From positions 1 to 64,000 of the forward strand of contig CALKXV010000009.1 of NCBI GenBank assembly GCA_938005545.1: DNA of 64,000 nt, given 5' to 3'. Each line of letters begins with the position of its first letter. Within the stretch, counting starts at the first letter, position 1. Of this stretch, positions 43,252 to 51,880 are shown in pieces. The notes beneath the pieces were generated by a model that was not told where the DNA came from, made no database searches, and saw only the letters and a program-made list of their open reading frames with translations. The position numbers and the translations under genes are program-made. The stretch comes from an uncultured Paracoccaceae bacterium (GTDB taxonomy: Bacteria > Pseudomonadota > Alphaproteobacteria > Rhodobacterales > Rhodobacteraceae).

Positions 43252-43737
43252 ATGACCATCGAATGGGCCACGGCAGCGTGGTTTTTGCCGTTTGTTGTGC
43301 CGATCACAATCTGGGTCTCGTGGAGCGATATGGCGTCCATGAAAATTCCCAACAAGGCTGTTCTGTCTTTGATGGCTGTGTTTTTGGTGATCGGACTAAT
43401 CGCCCTACCCTTTTGGGAATACCTTTGGCGGTGGTCGCATTTTGCGGTGGTACTCGTGATCGGGTTCGTCTTGGCGTCGCTTGGGACAATGGGTGCGGGT
43501 GATGCGAAATATGGGGCCGCAATGGCGCCATTTGTCGCCTTAGACGATGCCACAACGTTTTTATTTCTGCTGGGCACGACGATTTTAGCCGCCCTGATCC
43601 TTCACCGCATAGCGCGGGCCACGGCGATCAGGACGCGTTTTGAAAGTTGGGAAAGCTGGACACACAAAGGCTTCCCAATGGGATTCGCGCTTGCTCCGGC
43701 ATTGATGTTTTACCTGTTACTGGGTCTGACACAGTAA
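43252..43737 (+). CDS. cpaA: Prepilin peptidase CpaA/TadV (A24 family)
   Basis: A 161-residue inner-membrane aspartic peptidase that removes the short leader of Flp pilins. The two catalytic aspartates are present: Asp26 in WSDMASMKIPN and Asp84 in the GxGD motif MGAGDAKYG. About five transmembrane helices are predicted. It lacks the N-methyltransferase part of PilD, as is normal for Tad systems. It is the last gene of the third Tad unit and converges with the membrane-protein gene nine bases downstream. Confidence 0.94.
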   Translation: MTIEWATAAWFLPFVVPITIWVSWSDMASMKIPNKAVLSLMAVFLVIGLIALPFWEYLWRWSHFAVVLVIGFVLASLGTMGAGDAKYGAAMAPFVALDDATTFLFLLGTTILAALILHRIARATAIRTRFESWESWTHKGFPMGFALAPALMFYLLLGLTQ

Positions 43738-43746
43738 CAGACGGGC

Positions 43747-45366
43747 TTATTCGTTCACAACATATAATGCGTAAAGATCCGTGTCGCGGATCAGCGAAAC
43801 TTCGACTTTGGCAGCCTTCAATTCGTTGATTATGATATCTCGAAGAGCGGCAACAAAGACGCATTTTGGGACAACCAAGTAGTCCGCGTTTTCCAAACCT
43901 GTCAATCCGCCATAGTACCAGGGTGCGCCATCTTCCAATGGTTTAAATGGCCCGAACATCCACAAACCGGATAGTCCGTCGGCCAACAAAAATTGGCTGT
44001 CAGCGTTCAATCCATCATCCCGCAGATCTTCTGCCACACGTTCCATATAGGCGCGCGATCCTGCGGCCCACTCACAAAAGGGGAATGTCGCGCCTTCAAA
44101 TTCCACCAACGGATCACGACTGGCCATTACAGAATAGCGCGCCCAGTTTGGGTCCATCCGATCTTGGTGCACGATAGCAGTCATCGCATTTCCACGGTCG
44201 TTTCGAACATAGATATCTTGGTGGCCATTCTCGTTCGGGATCATCGGAGCGAATCCTTCAGTCTCCAAACTGGCATGGGTAATGTGTGATGTGGCATTGC
44301 CAAAAAGCGACGGGAAGTTCAAAGCAAGCGCAACCCAAGCTGCGCTCCCCATGATAGTGCGTAGATCGCGCCCGGCAAACTGCGCAACCCCGGCCTCCGG
44401 GCGCAGCGCAAAAACAGCCAGGCCCAGAAACCAGATCCACTGCGGGTCATTCCCAAAGTTCTGATATGTAACATAAATAAAGCCGGGAACTAAAAGAAAA
44501 ACCGCGGAAGCCGCTGCGTTGTGGCCGCTGCGTCGGACCAAAAGAATAGCGGCAATTCCGAAGGCCGTTGCGCCCATAAACTCGGGGCCAGCAATACTTG
44601 TTGCAAGGTCTACCCCCGCAAATGGCCGCACCTCGGATCCCGGGATCTGGGCTAAGTCATTCAAATAGGCCGGCCAGAACGCAAATCCTTGGAGAGCCGT
44701 CGCCGCGATTGCGACGGCAAATCCGCCAGCAAGTGCCGCCAAAAAGCCAGCCCGGTGCCAGCGCATGAAAATTGCAACTAGAACCCCGGGTGCAAAAGCT
44801 ACGAAGTAAGTGACTTTCAACAGAACCAGGGTCGCTCCCAAAATCCCAATCAAAGCCCCATCAATGACTGGACGTTCGTGGCGAGACGGTATTACAGCTA
44901 AGGCCAAAGCCACAAAGCTGATTGCCCACGCCCAGCGATTATAGTGCATTGAGATCGAGACAGCGTTGGAACCGGAACCAAAATTCAGTGACAAAACCAG
45001 GCCAAGCGTCAAAATTCCAAACATCCATGCCAGATGTCGGCTAAAGCGGGTCATGGAAGCGTAAAACACAAAAGGAAATAGAACTGCCGCGACGCCCAAT
45101 TGTGCCAGAATGACTGCTTTTCCAGCGGAATGACCTGCTTCGATGAAGGTTGAAATCGGTAAAAAAGCAAGAAATCCTAAAGGTGTTGAAAAATCCTGGT
45201 GAGGCCGCAAGCCCATATCGATCCGCAAAAGGATATCGAGCATGTGATAGCTGTCGCCTTCGTGAGCGTCCAAGAACAGCCCGCCTTTTAGCAAGGCGGC
45301 CCCTCCAAAAACGATCGCAAAAAGCAACAAAATTAAGAAGAGTACAAAGGGGTTTGGCCTGCTCAT
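43747..45366 (-). CDS. Large hypothetical membrane protein
   Basis: Not recognised. A 539-residue protein with about ten transmembrane helices in the first 380 residues and a soluble C-terminal domain (about 380-539) predicted outside. The layout (helical membrane part then a periplasmic domain) recalls GT-C type glycosyltransferases, but no diagnostic acidic motif was found. The ATG at 45366 starts directly before the first helix; an upstream ATG at 45417 would add a polar stretch. The gene lies between prepilin peptidase and the Tad-linked AAA+ gene on the opposite strand. It uses somewhat more A and T than its neighbours. Pilus or envelope glycosylation is possible but unproven. Confidence 0.7.
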   Translation of the reverse strand: MSRPNPFVLFLILLLFAIVFGGAALLKGGLFLDAHEGDSYHMLDILLRIDMGLRPHQDFSTPLGFLAFLPISTFIEAGHSAGKAVILAQLGVAAVLFPFVFYASMTRFSRHLAWMFGILTLGLVLSLNFGSGSNAVSISMHYNRWAWAISFVALALAVIPSRHERPVIDGALIGILGATLVLLKVTYFVAFAPGVLVAIFMRWHRAGFLAALAGGFAVAIAATALQGFAFWPAYLNDLAQIPGSEVRPFAGVDLATSIAGPEFMGATAFGIAAILLVRRSGHNAAASAVFLLVPGFIYVTYQNFGNDPQWIWFLGLAVFALRPEAGVAQFAGRDLRTIMGSAAWVALALNFPSLFGNATSHITHASLETEGFAPMIPNENGHQDIYVRNDRGNAMTAIVHQDRMDPNWARYSVMASRDPLVEFEGATFPFCEWAAGSRAYMERVAEDLRDDGLNADSQFLLADGLSGLWMFGPFKPLEDGAPWYYGGLTGLENADYLVVPKCVFVAALRDIIINELKAAKVEVSLIRDTDLYALYVVNE

Positions 45367-45499
45367 GCCCCATCCTTTTCCATTTTTTGGCCACATTATC
45401 CAGTCATGTTCGCTCATGCAAAGGTGTGACAGGGCTTATTGTTCGAATTCGGGCAACAGGCCAAGCACCAAGACCATTAATTGTGAGGCAGTGTCCGCC

Positions 45500-46810
45500 A
45501 TGAACATGGAAACCCCGAACGTCATCGCGCCTCCGGCGCCACGCTCGATTGAGGGCATGCAACTGCCGCTTGTGATGATGCGCGACATCTTGTTGAAAAC
45601 GATTTTCCGCATGAACATCGAAACTTGCGGCGAATTGTCGGAAAGCATTTGTTTGCCCATTCCTGTCACCCAGGAACTGATTGACCTGGCGCGTGACCAG
45701 AAACTATTGCAATCGACGGGTACGTTGCATGCGAACTCGGGCGGCGAGATGGGCTATCAGTTAACTGATGCAGGCAAGCAACGCGCACTCGATGCTTTGT
45801 CGCAATCGGAGTATTACGGCGCAATGCCTGTTCCACTGGCCGTCTATGCCGAACAGGTGAAACGCCAGTCGATCCGAAACATTCACGTCACCCGCGACCA
45901 GCTTATTGGCGCTATGGGGCATCTTATTCTGCCCGAGGAACTTCTTGATCACTTGGGGCCCGCGGTTGGTGCTGGTCGTTCGATTCTGATGTACGGTCCT
46001 CCGGGCAACGGTAAATCATCGATTTCGAACGGTATTCGCGACGCGCTTGGCGATAAAATCTACATCCCGCGTGCCATTGAATACTCCGGCCAGGTGATCA
46101 CGGTTTATGACCCGATCGTCCATTCAGAAGCTCAGGCCCAGACAGACGATCCAAATTCGCTGCGGCGGTCGTCGAACCGCTTTGACTCGCGCTATGTTTA
46201 TTGCGAACGACCCACGGTCATCACGGGCGGTGAGCTTTCATTGTCGATGCTTGATCTGGTTTATAACCCGACTGCGCGAACCTATCAGGCCCCGTTGCAG
46301 TTGAAGTCGACCGGCGGCATCTTCATCGTGGATGACCTTGGACGACAAGAAGAACCGCCGCAGGCCTTGGTCAACCGTTGGATTGTGCCCTTGGAAGAAA
46401 ACAAGGACATCCTTGCTTTGCAGTCAGGCGAAAAGTTCGAAGTTCCGTTCGACACTTTGGTGATCTTTTCCACCAACTTCCACCCGAACGAGATTTTCGA
46501 TAAAGCGGCCCTGCGCCGGATCTTCTTCAAGATCAAAATTGACGGACCGGATCAGGAAGATTACCTGAAAATCTTCGCAATGGTCGCGCGGAAGCGCAAA
46601 ATTCCGTTGGACGAAGATACGTTGGTCTATTTGATCAAGAACAAGTACCCAACGATCGACAACATCTATGCGAATTATCAGCCGATTTTCTTGGTCGACC
46701 AGATGATCTCGATCTGTGAATTCGAAGGCATCCCTTATCAGATGTCGCCGGAATTGATCGACAGGGCTTGGGCCAACATGTTCGTCAAAGAAGAAAAGAT
46801 CGTCCACTAA
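45500..46810 (+). CDS. AAA+ ATPase with unusual N-terminal domain, linked to the Tad locus
   Basis: A 436-residue soluble ATPase. The N-terminal domain (about 20-150) is helical with a winged-helix look (IPVTQELIDLARDQKLL, YQLTDAGKQRAL) and is not a named family I know. The AAA+ core has Walker A GPPGNGKSS (166-174), Walker B IFIVDDLG (274-281), sensor 1 in VIFSTNF and an arginine finger candidate in AALRRIFF. Start ATG 45500 is behind GAGG at 11 bases; an ATG six bases further is an alternative. It has its own promoter region and terminator, and proteins of this type frequently lie beside roseobacter Tad genes. Role unknown, perhaps pilus-related. Confidence 0.85.
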   Translation: MNMETPNVIAPPAPRSIEGMQLPLVMMRDILLKTIFRMNIETCGELSESICLPIPVTQELIDLARDQKLLQSTGTLHANSGGEMGYQLTDAGKQRALDALSQSEYYGAMPVPLAVYAEQVKRQSIRNIHVTRDQLIGAMGHLILPEELLDHLGPAVGAGRSILMYGPPGNGKSSISNGIRDALGDKIYIPRAIEYSGQVITVYDPIVHSEAQAQTDDPNSLRRSSNRFDSRYVYCERPTVITGGELSLSMLDLVYNPTARTYQAPLQLKSTGGIFIVDDLGRQEEPPQALVNRWIVPLEENKDILALQSGEKFEVPFDTLVIFSTNFHPNEIFDKAALRRIFFKIKIDGPDQEDYLKIFAMVARKRKIPLDEDTLVYLIKNKYPTIDNIYANYQPIFLVDQMISICEFEGIPYQMSPELIDRAWANMFVKEEKIVH

Positions 46811-46835
46811 GTTACCAAACAAATCTCGCAATACC

Positions 46836-46867
46836 AAAGAGACGGTGTCTCCGCACCGTCTCTTTTT
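46836..46867 (+). terminator. Rho-independent terminator after the AAA+ gene
   Basis: AAAGAGACGGTG and CACCGTCTCTTT pair over 12 bases around TCTCCG, with the T-run reaching 46867. It is 26 bases after the stop and would act for both strands because of the flanking A and T runs. Confidence 0.88.
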
Positions 46868-47037
46868 CACGTTTCCGTATAACGTCCAAGGTTCGCTCAG
46901 CTGGCAAATCTCTTCTTCGATGTGGCTGCGCCAATGGAGGCTTTTGTCGGCTGAAACTTGTTTGAGCGCAAACACGATTGGCGGTTCGTCGTATTCGAAT
47001 ACGCTTCGGTACGGCTAGATCGATGACACAAAAGAAG

Positions 47038-48666
47038 TCAGCTTCCGCGCAGTTTCGGCAACAAAATATACTTCCATGGTGATGGGAACTCGCCGACGGG
47101 GACTTCGATCAGGTTCGGACCCCGGTTCTTGATCGCCTTTGTCAACTCATCCCGCAATTCTTCCGGAGTTGTGGCGCGCGCGGCGGATACCCCGCAGCTC
47201 TCGGCGAGTTTTACAAAGTCCGGGCTGCTCAGGTCCGATGCAACGAAACGTTCGCCATAGGTATCGCGCTGGATGCCACGAACGTTTCCGAAGGCGTTGT
47301 CGTTCATGACGATGATGTTGAGCGGGATATTGTGGTGCGCGGCGGTCGCCAGTTCCGAGATCGTGAACATTGCGCCGCCGTCACCTGCGATGGATACGAC
47401 CGGCACATCCGGGCGCGTATGCGCCGCCCCCAAGGCCGACGCGATGCCCCATCCCAATGTGCCCTGATATCCGGTCGAAAGGAACGTGCGCGGCGAATAG
47501 CTTTCGAAGGCAAAGCGCGAGACGTACCCAATTTGCGTCAGTTCATCGACAAAGATACCGTCCTCGGGCAGGGCATCGCGGATCGCGTTCAGCCACCTCA
47601 GTTGCGGCGCGAGTTCATCCGCGATCACATTTGCAAAGTGAAACTTCTCAGCGGCAATTCGGTTGGTCCATCCTGACCGATTGGGTTGGTCGTTCAATGT
47701 CGCCTGGATTTGTGGCAGAGCTTCACCTAATCTGGCCTTGATCCCCAGAGTTGGCGTGCAAATACGGGTTAAAACCTCGGGATCGACATCGATGTGCAGA
47801 ATTTTCAAGTCGTCGTCGACGCCCCAATCAAGTTTCTGCGTGGTCAGGCGGGTGCCAAGCCCGATAATCAGATCGCAGTCCGTCCATAGGGCATGCCCGA
47901 CCGGCATTGTGATTGCCAAGGGATCCCGGGAATCCATAACGCCATGACCGGTCCGAAAGGCCATGACGCCTGCACTGATCGATTTGGCGAAGCGTCGGAT
48001 GTCGGTGCTGTTGTCTTGCGCGCCGCTGCCCACTGCGATCAAAGGGCGCTTGGCGTTTGTAATCAGGTCCGCAGCCCGGATGATCAGATCAGGGCTGATG
48101 ACATCGGGTTCGGGCGGCGTGACGTTCAATTCGGCCAGATCAATTCCAACTTCGGACCGCCAGACATTCACGGGCACTTCGACGCCAACCGGGCGTGGTC
48201 GTCCTGTGCGCAAGGCCAGCCATGCATCGTCAAACTGTGCAGTGGCAACCGCACCGGATAGGATACGGTCTCCGTGCTTGGTCAGGGACTTTAGAGTTTC
48301 AAGCTGCCCCTCGATTTCGTGCAGCAAGCCCAGTTTTTTGCCAATCGCGCCCGATGGAATTTGTCCGATCACACCAAACAGTGGCGCATTCAGCGCATAT
48401 GCCGTGCAAAGCGCGGCGCATCCGTTCAGGAAGCCGGGACCGGGTACGATTGAAAAGGCCTGAGGCTCGCCAGTCGCCAAGGCTGCCCCAAGGGCCATAT
48501 AAACCGCGCCTTGTTCGTGACGCGCCTGGATCGGTTTCAGCACATCCGCCCGGTCAAATAGAGCGTCAAAAAATGGATCGTTCTGAACACCCGGCACGCA
48601 ATACAGATTGCGAATACCATTGGCGATCAAGGATTCGACGGCAAATTGCGCAACAGTTTGGGGCAT
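47038..48666 (-). CDS. Thiamine-diphosphate-dependent enzyme, acetolactate-synthase-like
   Basis: A 542-residue enzyme of the acetolactate synthase/benzoylformate decarboxylase class. The N-terminal PYR domain has the activating glutamate Glu51 in ARHEQGAVYMALG, the central FAD-type fold is at about 185-330, and the C-terminal PP domain carries the TPP site GDGGAMFTISELATA, with the Asn of VMNDNAFGN about 27 residues on. It does not show the full signature of IlvB, so biosynthetic acetolactate synthase is unlikely. It ends the MarR-tct operon, 15 bases after an aminotransferase gene. Decarboxylation of a 2-oxo acid made by that enzyme is a reasonable inference; the substrate is unknown. Confidence 0.85.
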   Translation of the reverse strand: MPQTVAQFAVESLIANGIRNLYCVPGVQNDPFFDALFDRADVLKPIQARHEQGAVYMALGAALATGEPQAFSIVPGPGFLNGCAALCTAYALNAPLFGVIGQIPSGAIGKKLGLLHEIEGQLETLKSLTKHGDRILSGAVATAQFDDAWLALRTGRPRPVGVEVPVNVWRSEVGIDLAELNVTPPEPDVISPDLIIRAADLITNAKRPLIAVGSGAQDNSTDIRRFAKSISAGVMAFRTGHGVMDSRDPLAITMPVGHALWTDCDLIIGLGTRLTTQKLDWGVDDDLKILHIDVDPEVLTRICTPTLGIKARLGEALPQIQATLNDQPNRSGWTNRIAAEKFHFANVIADELAPQLRWLNAIRDALPEDGIFVDELTQIGYVSRFAFESYSPRTFLSTGYQGTLGWGIASALGAAHTRPDVPVVSIAGDGGAMFTISELATAAHHNIPLNIIVMNDNAFGNVRGIQRDTYGERFVASDLSSPDFVKLAESCGVSAARATTPEELRDELTKAIKNRGPNLIEVPVGEFPSPWKYILLPKLRGS

Positions 48667-48681
48667 GTGTCCGGTGATCTT

Positions 48682-49869
48682 TCAGGTGGCTGTGACTTGG
48701 GCGACAGCGGCGGCAAAACGTTCGATTTGCGTGCTATTTAGTCCGGCAATATTCATTCGGCCCCCCTTGACCAAATAGATCGCATGGTGGTGTTCCAGGT
48801 TTTCGACCTGAGTTTCGGTCAACGGCAATAGCGAAAACATGCCCGTGTGGCGTTCCAGAAAATCAAATCGGTCGCTGTTGGTGGCACGGCGCAACGCGTG
48901 GGCGAGCGTTCGCCGCACATGGTGTACCCGTGTTCGCATCGCGCTTAATTCTGCTTTCCAATCGGCGCTCAAAGCGTCGTCTGACAGAATGGTTTTCACA
49001 ACCGCAGCTGCGTGGTCAGCGGGCATGGCATAAGTCACATTTGCGAAGCGGCGCATTTGGGACAATGTGCTTTCAGCGTTCTGTGGTGACCTGGTCTGAA
49101 CGGCTGCAATCGCCACACGGTCACGATAGACGGAAAAGTTTTTCGAACAGGTCGCCGTGAGAACCCATTCGGGCAATTCCTCGCTTGCCTTGCGTGGTCC
49201 ATAAGCGTCTTCATCCAGCCCTTGACCAAAACCTTGGTACGCAACGTCGATCACCGGTAGCAGGCCGCGCGTTTTGCAAATGCCAATGACTTTATCCCAC
49301 TGGGCAGGCGAAAGATCGACACCGGTTGGGTTGTGGCACGAGGCCTGCAACAAAACAGCGTCGCCTGCTGGAACCACCGACAGACAGGTCATCATTCCGT
49401 CAAAATCCAGACTGGCCGTTTCCTGGTCAAAGTAAGGATACTCGCGAACCGTCAGGCCAGTGTGCTTGATGACGGGCGCGTGGTTGGCCCATGTCGGATC
49501 CGAAACCCAGACTTGCGCATTTGGCCTGACCGAGTGGATCAGGTGGAACCCGATACTCAACGCCGCAACACCGCCGGGTGTTTGCAAAACCGCTATTCTG
49601 GACGTGTCGGCGGCCTCACCAAGAACCAAACCCAACATCAGGCGGGAATACTCAACGTCGCCCAATAACCCCTGATAGGATTTGGTTGGTTGATTTTGTA
49701 CCAACCGCATCTCGGCAGATTTAACGACGTCAAGCACTGGCGTTACACCTGCGTCGTTGCGGTAAACGCCAAGGCCCAGATCGATTTTATCCACGCGCGG
49801 GTCCGCCTTGAAATTGGCCGCGACAAGGTTCGCGCCAAAAAGCGGCGTCGTTTCGATTTCTTCAAACAT
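48682..49869 (-). CDS. Class I aminotransferase (aspartate/aromatic type)
   Basis: A 395-residue PLP enzyme of the AspAT Ia/TyrB family. NPTGVDLSPAQWD (about 180-192) binds the cofactor, and the Schiff-base lysine is in TCSKNFSVYRDR (Lys near 240). The final arginine is in the conserved C-terminal third (GGRMNIAGLN). I use the ATG at 49869 rather than an upstream one at 49935, since the extra residues read like an overlap with tctA. It overlaps the tctA end by eight bases. It probably transaminates an amino acid entering through the linked transporter; amino acid specificity cannot be read. Confidence 0.9.
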   Translation of the reverse strand: MFEEIETTPLFGANLVAANFKADPRVDKIDLGLGVYRNDAGVTPVLDVVKSAEMRLVQNQPTKSYQGLLGDVEYSRLMLGLVLGEAADTSRIAVLQTPGGVAALSIGFHLIHSVRPNAQVWVSDPTWANHAPVIKHTGLTVREYPYFDQETASLDFDGMMTCLSVVPAGDAVLLQASCHNPTGVDLSPAQWDKVIGICKTRGLLPVIDVAYQGFGQGLDEDAYGPRKASEELPEWVLTATCSKNFSVYRDRVAIAAVQTRSPQNAESTLSQMRRFANVTYAMPADHAAAVVKTILSDDALSADWKAELSAMRTRVHHVRRTLAHALRRATNSDRFDFLERHTGMFSLLPLTETQVENLEHHHAIYLVKGGRMNIAGLNSTQIERFAAAVAQVTAT

Positions 49870-51388
49870 TGGCGTCGTCTTTCTGTTCCAGACGCTGGAT
49901 CGCTTGGTTGCGCCACAGAAGGTAGGCCACCGCAACGACGGACATAACCAGCAAAGCGACCGCCACCGGATAACGCAGGATCTGGCTTAGATCACCGTTT
50001 GTCAGGGCCAGAGACTGGGCGACCGAAATCTCAAGCCGTGGACCAAGAAAGAAGGCGATGATGAATATGACCAGCGAATAGCCGAAGCTTGCCATCAAGT
50101 ACCCAAGACCGGCAAAAACCAACATAACGGCCACCCCGAACAGCCCGCTGGTGGCCATCGATACACCAACAATGCACATTAAAATTGCAGACGAAAATAT
50201 GACGGATATGGGCGCAGTGACGACCTTAACCCAGAACCGCAAGCCAAGCTGCCCGACCCATAAGTTGATGAAGTTCGCCATGATCATTGCCCCGAACAGA
50301 CCATAAACCAGACGTCCCTGATTTTCGAACAACAGAGGTCCGGGTTGCAATCCATGGATCATGAAGGCGCTGATTATCAGGGCGGCACCGACGCTGCCGG
50401 GAATGCCAAGGGTCAGCAGTGGGATCAAATTCGCGCCAACGACGGCGGAATTGGCAGATTCGGCGGCAGCGATCCCCTTTATGTTGCCCTTGCCAAAGCT
50501 TTGCGGATCGTCCGAGGCCGCTTTCGTGAAGGCATAAGACATGAACGCCGCCGCCGTTGATCCAATGCCGGGCAGCGCGCCAAGGATGGTGCCCGTAACG
50601 GCACCCCGCAACATCACGTATCGGCAGGACCAGTATTCGTCCCAGGTTACCCGTCTGTCATCCGGGTTGCCCGTGTCGATCAGATCAATAGCGGCCTCGA
50701 CTTTGCCTCCGGTTTCGGACAATCGCCGCAGAATTTCGGAGATCGCCAGCATCCCGATTGCGACCGACGCCAACGGTAAACCGTCGTACAAATCCCACAT
50801 GCCAAAGATCAGGCGTGGTGTGTAATTTTCCGGGTCACTGCCGATGGTGGCGAACAAAAGCCCCAGCGCGGCAGCAATGATCCCCTTGACCAAGGAATTG
50901 CCAACCAAACCGGCAAGGACCGAGAACGCGAAAATCATCAGCGCAAGAATTTCCACTGGCCCCATTTTCAGCGCCAGGATTGCCATGGGCGCGGACACGG
51001 TGATCAAGACAATATCGCTGAACGTGTCGCCGGTAACAGATGAAAACAACGCCATTTTGGTCGCCTTCAATGGTTTTCCGCTTTTGGCAAGCGGGTAACC
51101 ATCCAAAGCAGTTGCAGCCGCATCCGGCGTACCAGGCGTATTCATCAAAACGGCTGGAACCGCGCCGCCCACAAGCCCGCCTTTGTTCACCCCAATTAGG
51201 AAAGCAATCGCGGGCAATGGATCAAGCGCAAAGGTAAAAGGAACCGCAATCGCCATCGCCATGACCGGGCCAATGCCCGGAACTGCGCCCACGAACTGAC
51301 CAATGACAACACCCAGCAAAACATATGCCAGATTAATCAGCGAAAACGCATCGCCAAATCCCGCGAGGATCGTTGAAAGCTCAACCAT
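49862..51388 (-). CDS. tctA: Tripartite tricarboxylate transporter, large permease TctA
   Basis: The 508-residue, about 12-helix permease of a TTT (TctCBA) importer, which takes up carboxylates or related compounds via a periplasmic binding protein. Characteristic loops are VGAVPGIGPVMAMAIAVPF (about 33-51), VLMNTPGTPDAAATALDG (about 80-97) and the second GALPGIGSTAAAFMSYA (about 260-276). It follows tctB by 12 bases and overlaps the aminotransferase gene. Substrate specificity is set by TctC and cannot be told. Confidence 0.95.
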   Translation of the reverse strand: MVELSTILAGFGDAFSLINLAYVLLGVVIGQFVGAVPGIGPVMAMAIAVPFTFALDPLPAIAFLIGVNKGGLVGGAVPAVLMNTPGTPDAAATALDGYPLAKSGKPLKATKMALFSSVTGDTFSDIVLITVSAPMAILALKMGPVEILALMIFAFSVLAGLVGNSLVKGIIAAALGLLFATIGSDPENYTPRLIFGMWDLYDGLPLASVAIGMLAISEILRRLSETGGKVEAAIDLIDTGNPDDRRVTWDEYWSCRYVMLRGAVTGTILGALPGIGSTAAAFMSYAFTKAASDDPQSFGKGNIKGIAAAESANSAVVGANLIPLLTLGIPGSVGAALIISAFMIHGLQPGPLLFENQGRLVYGLFGAMIMANFINLWVGQLGLRFWVKVVTAPISVIFSSAILMCIVGVSMATSGLFGVAVMLVFAGLGYLMASFGYSLVIFIIAFFLGPRLEISVAQSLALTNGDLSQILRYPVAVALLVMSVVAVAYLLWRNQAIQRLEQKDDANV

Positions 51389-51400
51389 TTAAGTTCACCG

Positions 51401-51826
51401 TCACGGCAGTGCCCGATCTAGGATTTGGGTGATGAAAATCCAGATCAACGCGGGCATGCCAATGGCTCCAAGGGCCAGCCAATGCATGCGACGCTCACCG
51501 ATCACCACCATGATAACCAGCGCCAAAACCGGCGCTACATAAAGAAAGCCAAACCACGTCATCGCATAAATGCCAGCGCACAGGATCGCCCCGTGCATCA
51601 GGGCGCGCGCAAAGTACCGCAGGTCTTGGGTTTGATGCGGTGTGGGCTTCAGAACAAGGAACGCACCACCAATTGCAATCATCCATGACAGAATGTTGGG
51701 CAATGTATTCGGCGCGATGTTTCCACCCTCGGCCTGTTCGACAAAAGTGGGAATGATCGCGAAATACATCGCGAGACCGAAGATGAATAAAACAGCGCCT
51801 GAAAGGCGATCCGAGGGCATGGTCAT
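51401..51826 (-). CDS. tctB: Tripartite tricarboxylate transporter, small permease TctB
   Basis: A 141-residue protein with four transmembrane helices (about 10-30, 44-60, 72-92 and 104-135), the usual small membrane subunit of TTT importers. The start is uncertain: ATG at 51826 or 51820, or an upstream one at 51856 that would add a polar leader; none has a good ribosome-binding site. Gene order tctC-tctB-tctA is the standard one. Confidence 0.88.
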   Translation of the reverse strand: MTMPSDRLSGAVLFIFGLAMYFAIIPTFVEQAEGGNIAPNTLPNILSWMIAIGGAFLVLKPTPHQTQDLRYFARALMHGAILCAGIYAMTWFGFLYVAPVLALVIMVVIGERRMHWLALGAIGMPALIWIFITQILDRALP

Positions 51827-51880
51827 GAGGTTTTCTGACTGCGTGCCCCGCCGCACAACGTTGAACGGCGAGGCATTTCG

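Noticed and set aside
47038-48666. Annotation as biosynthetic acetolactate synthase (ilvB)
   Set aside because: No small-subunit gene follows, the operon is catabolic in layout, and the sequence lacks the full IlvB pattern although the TPP site is intact.
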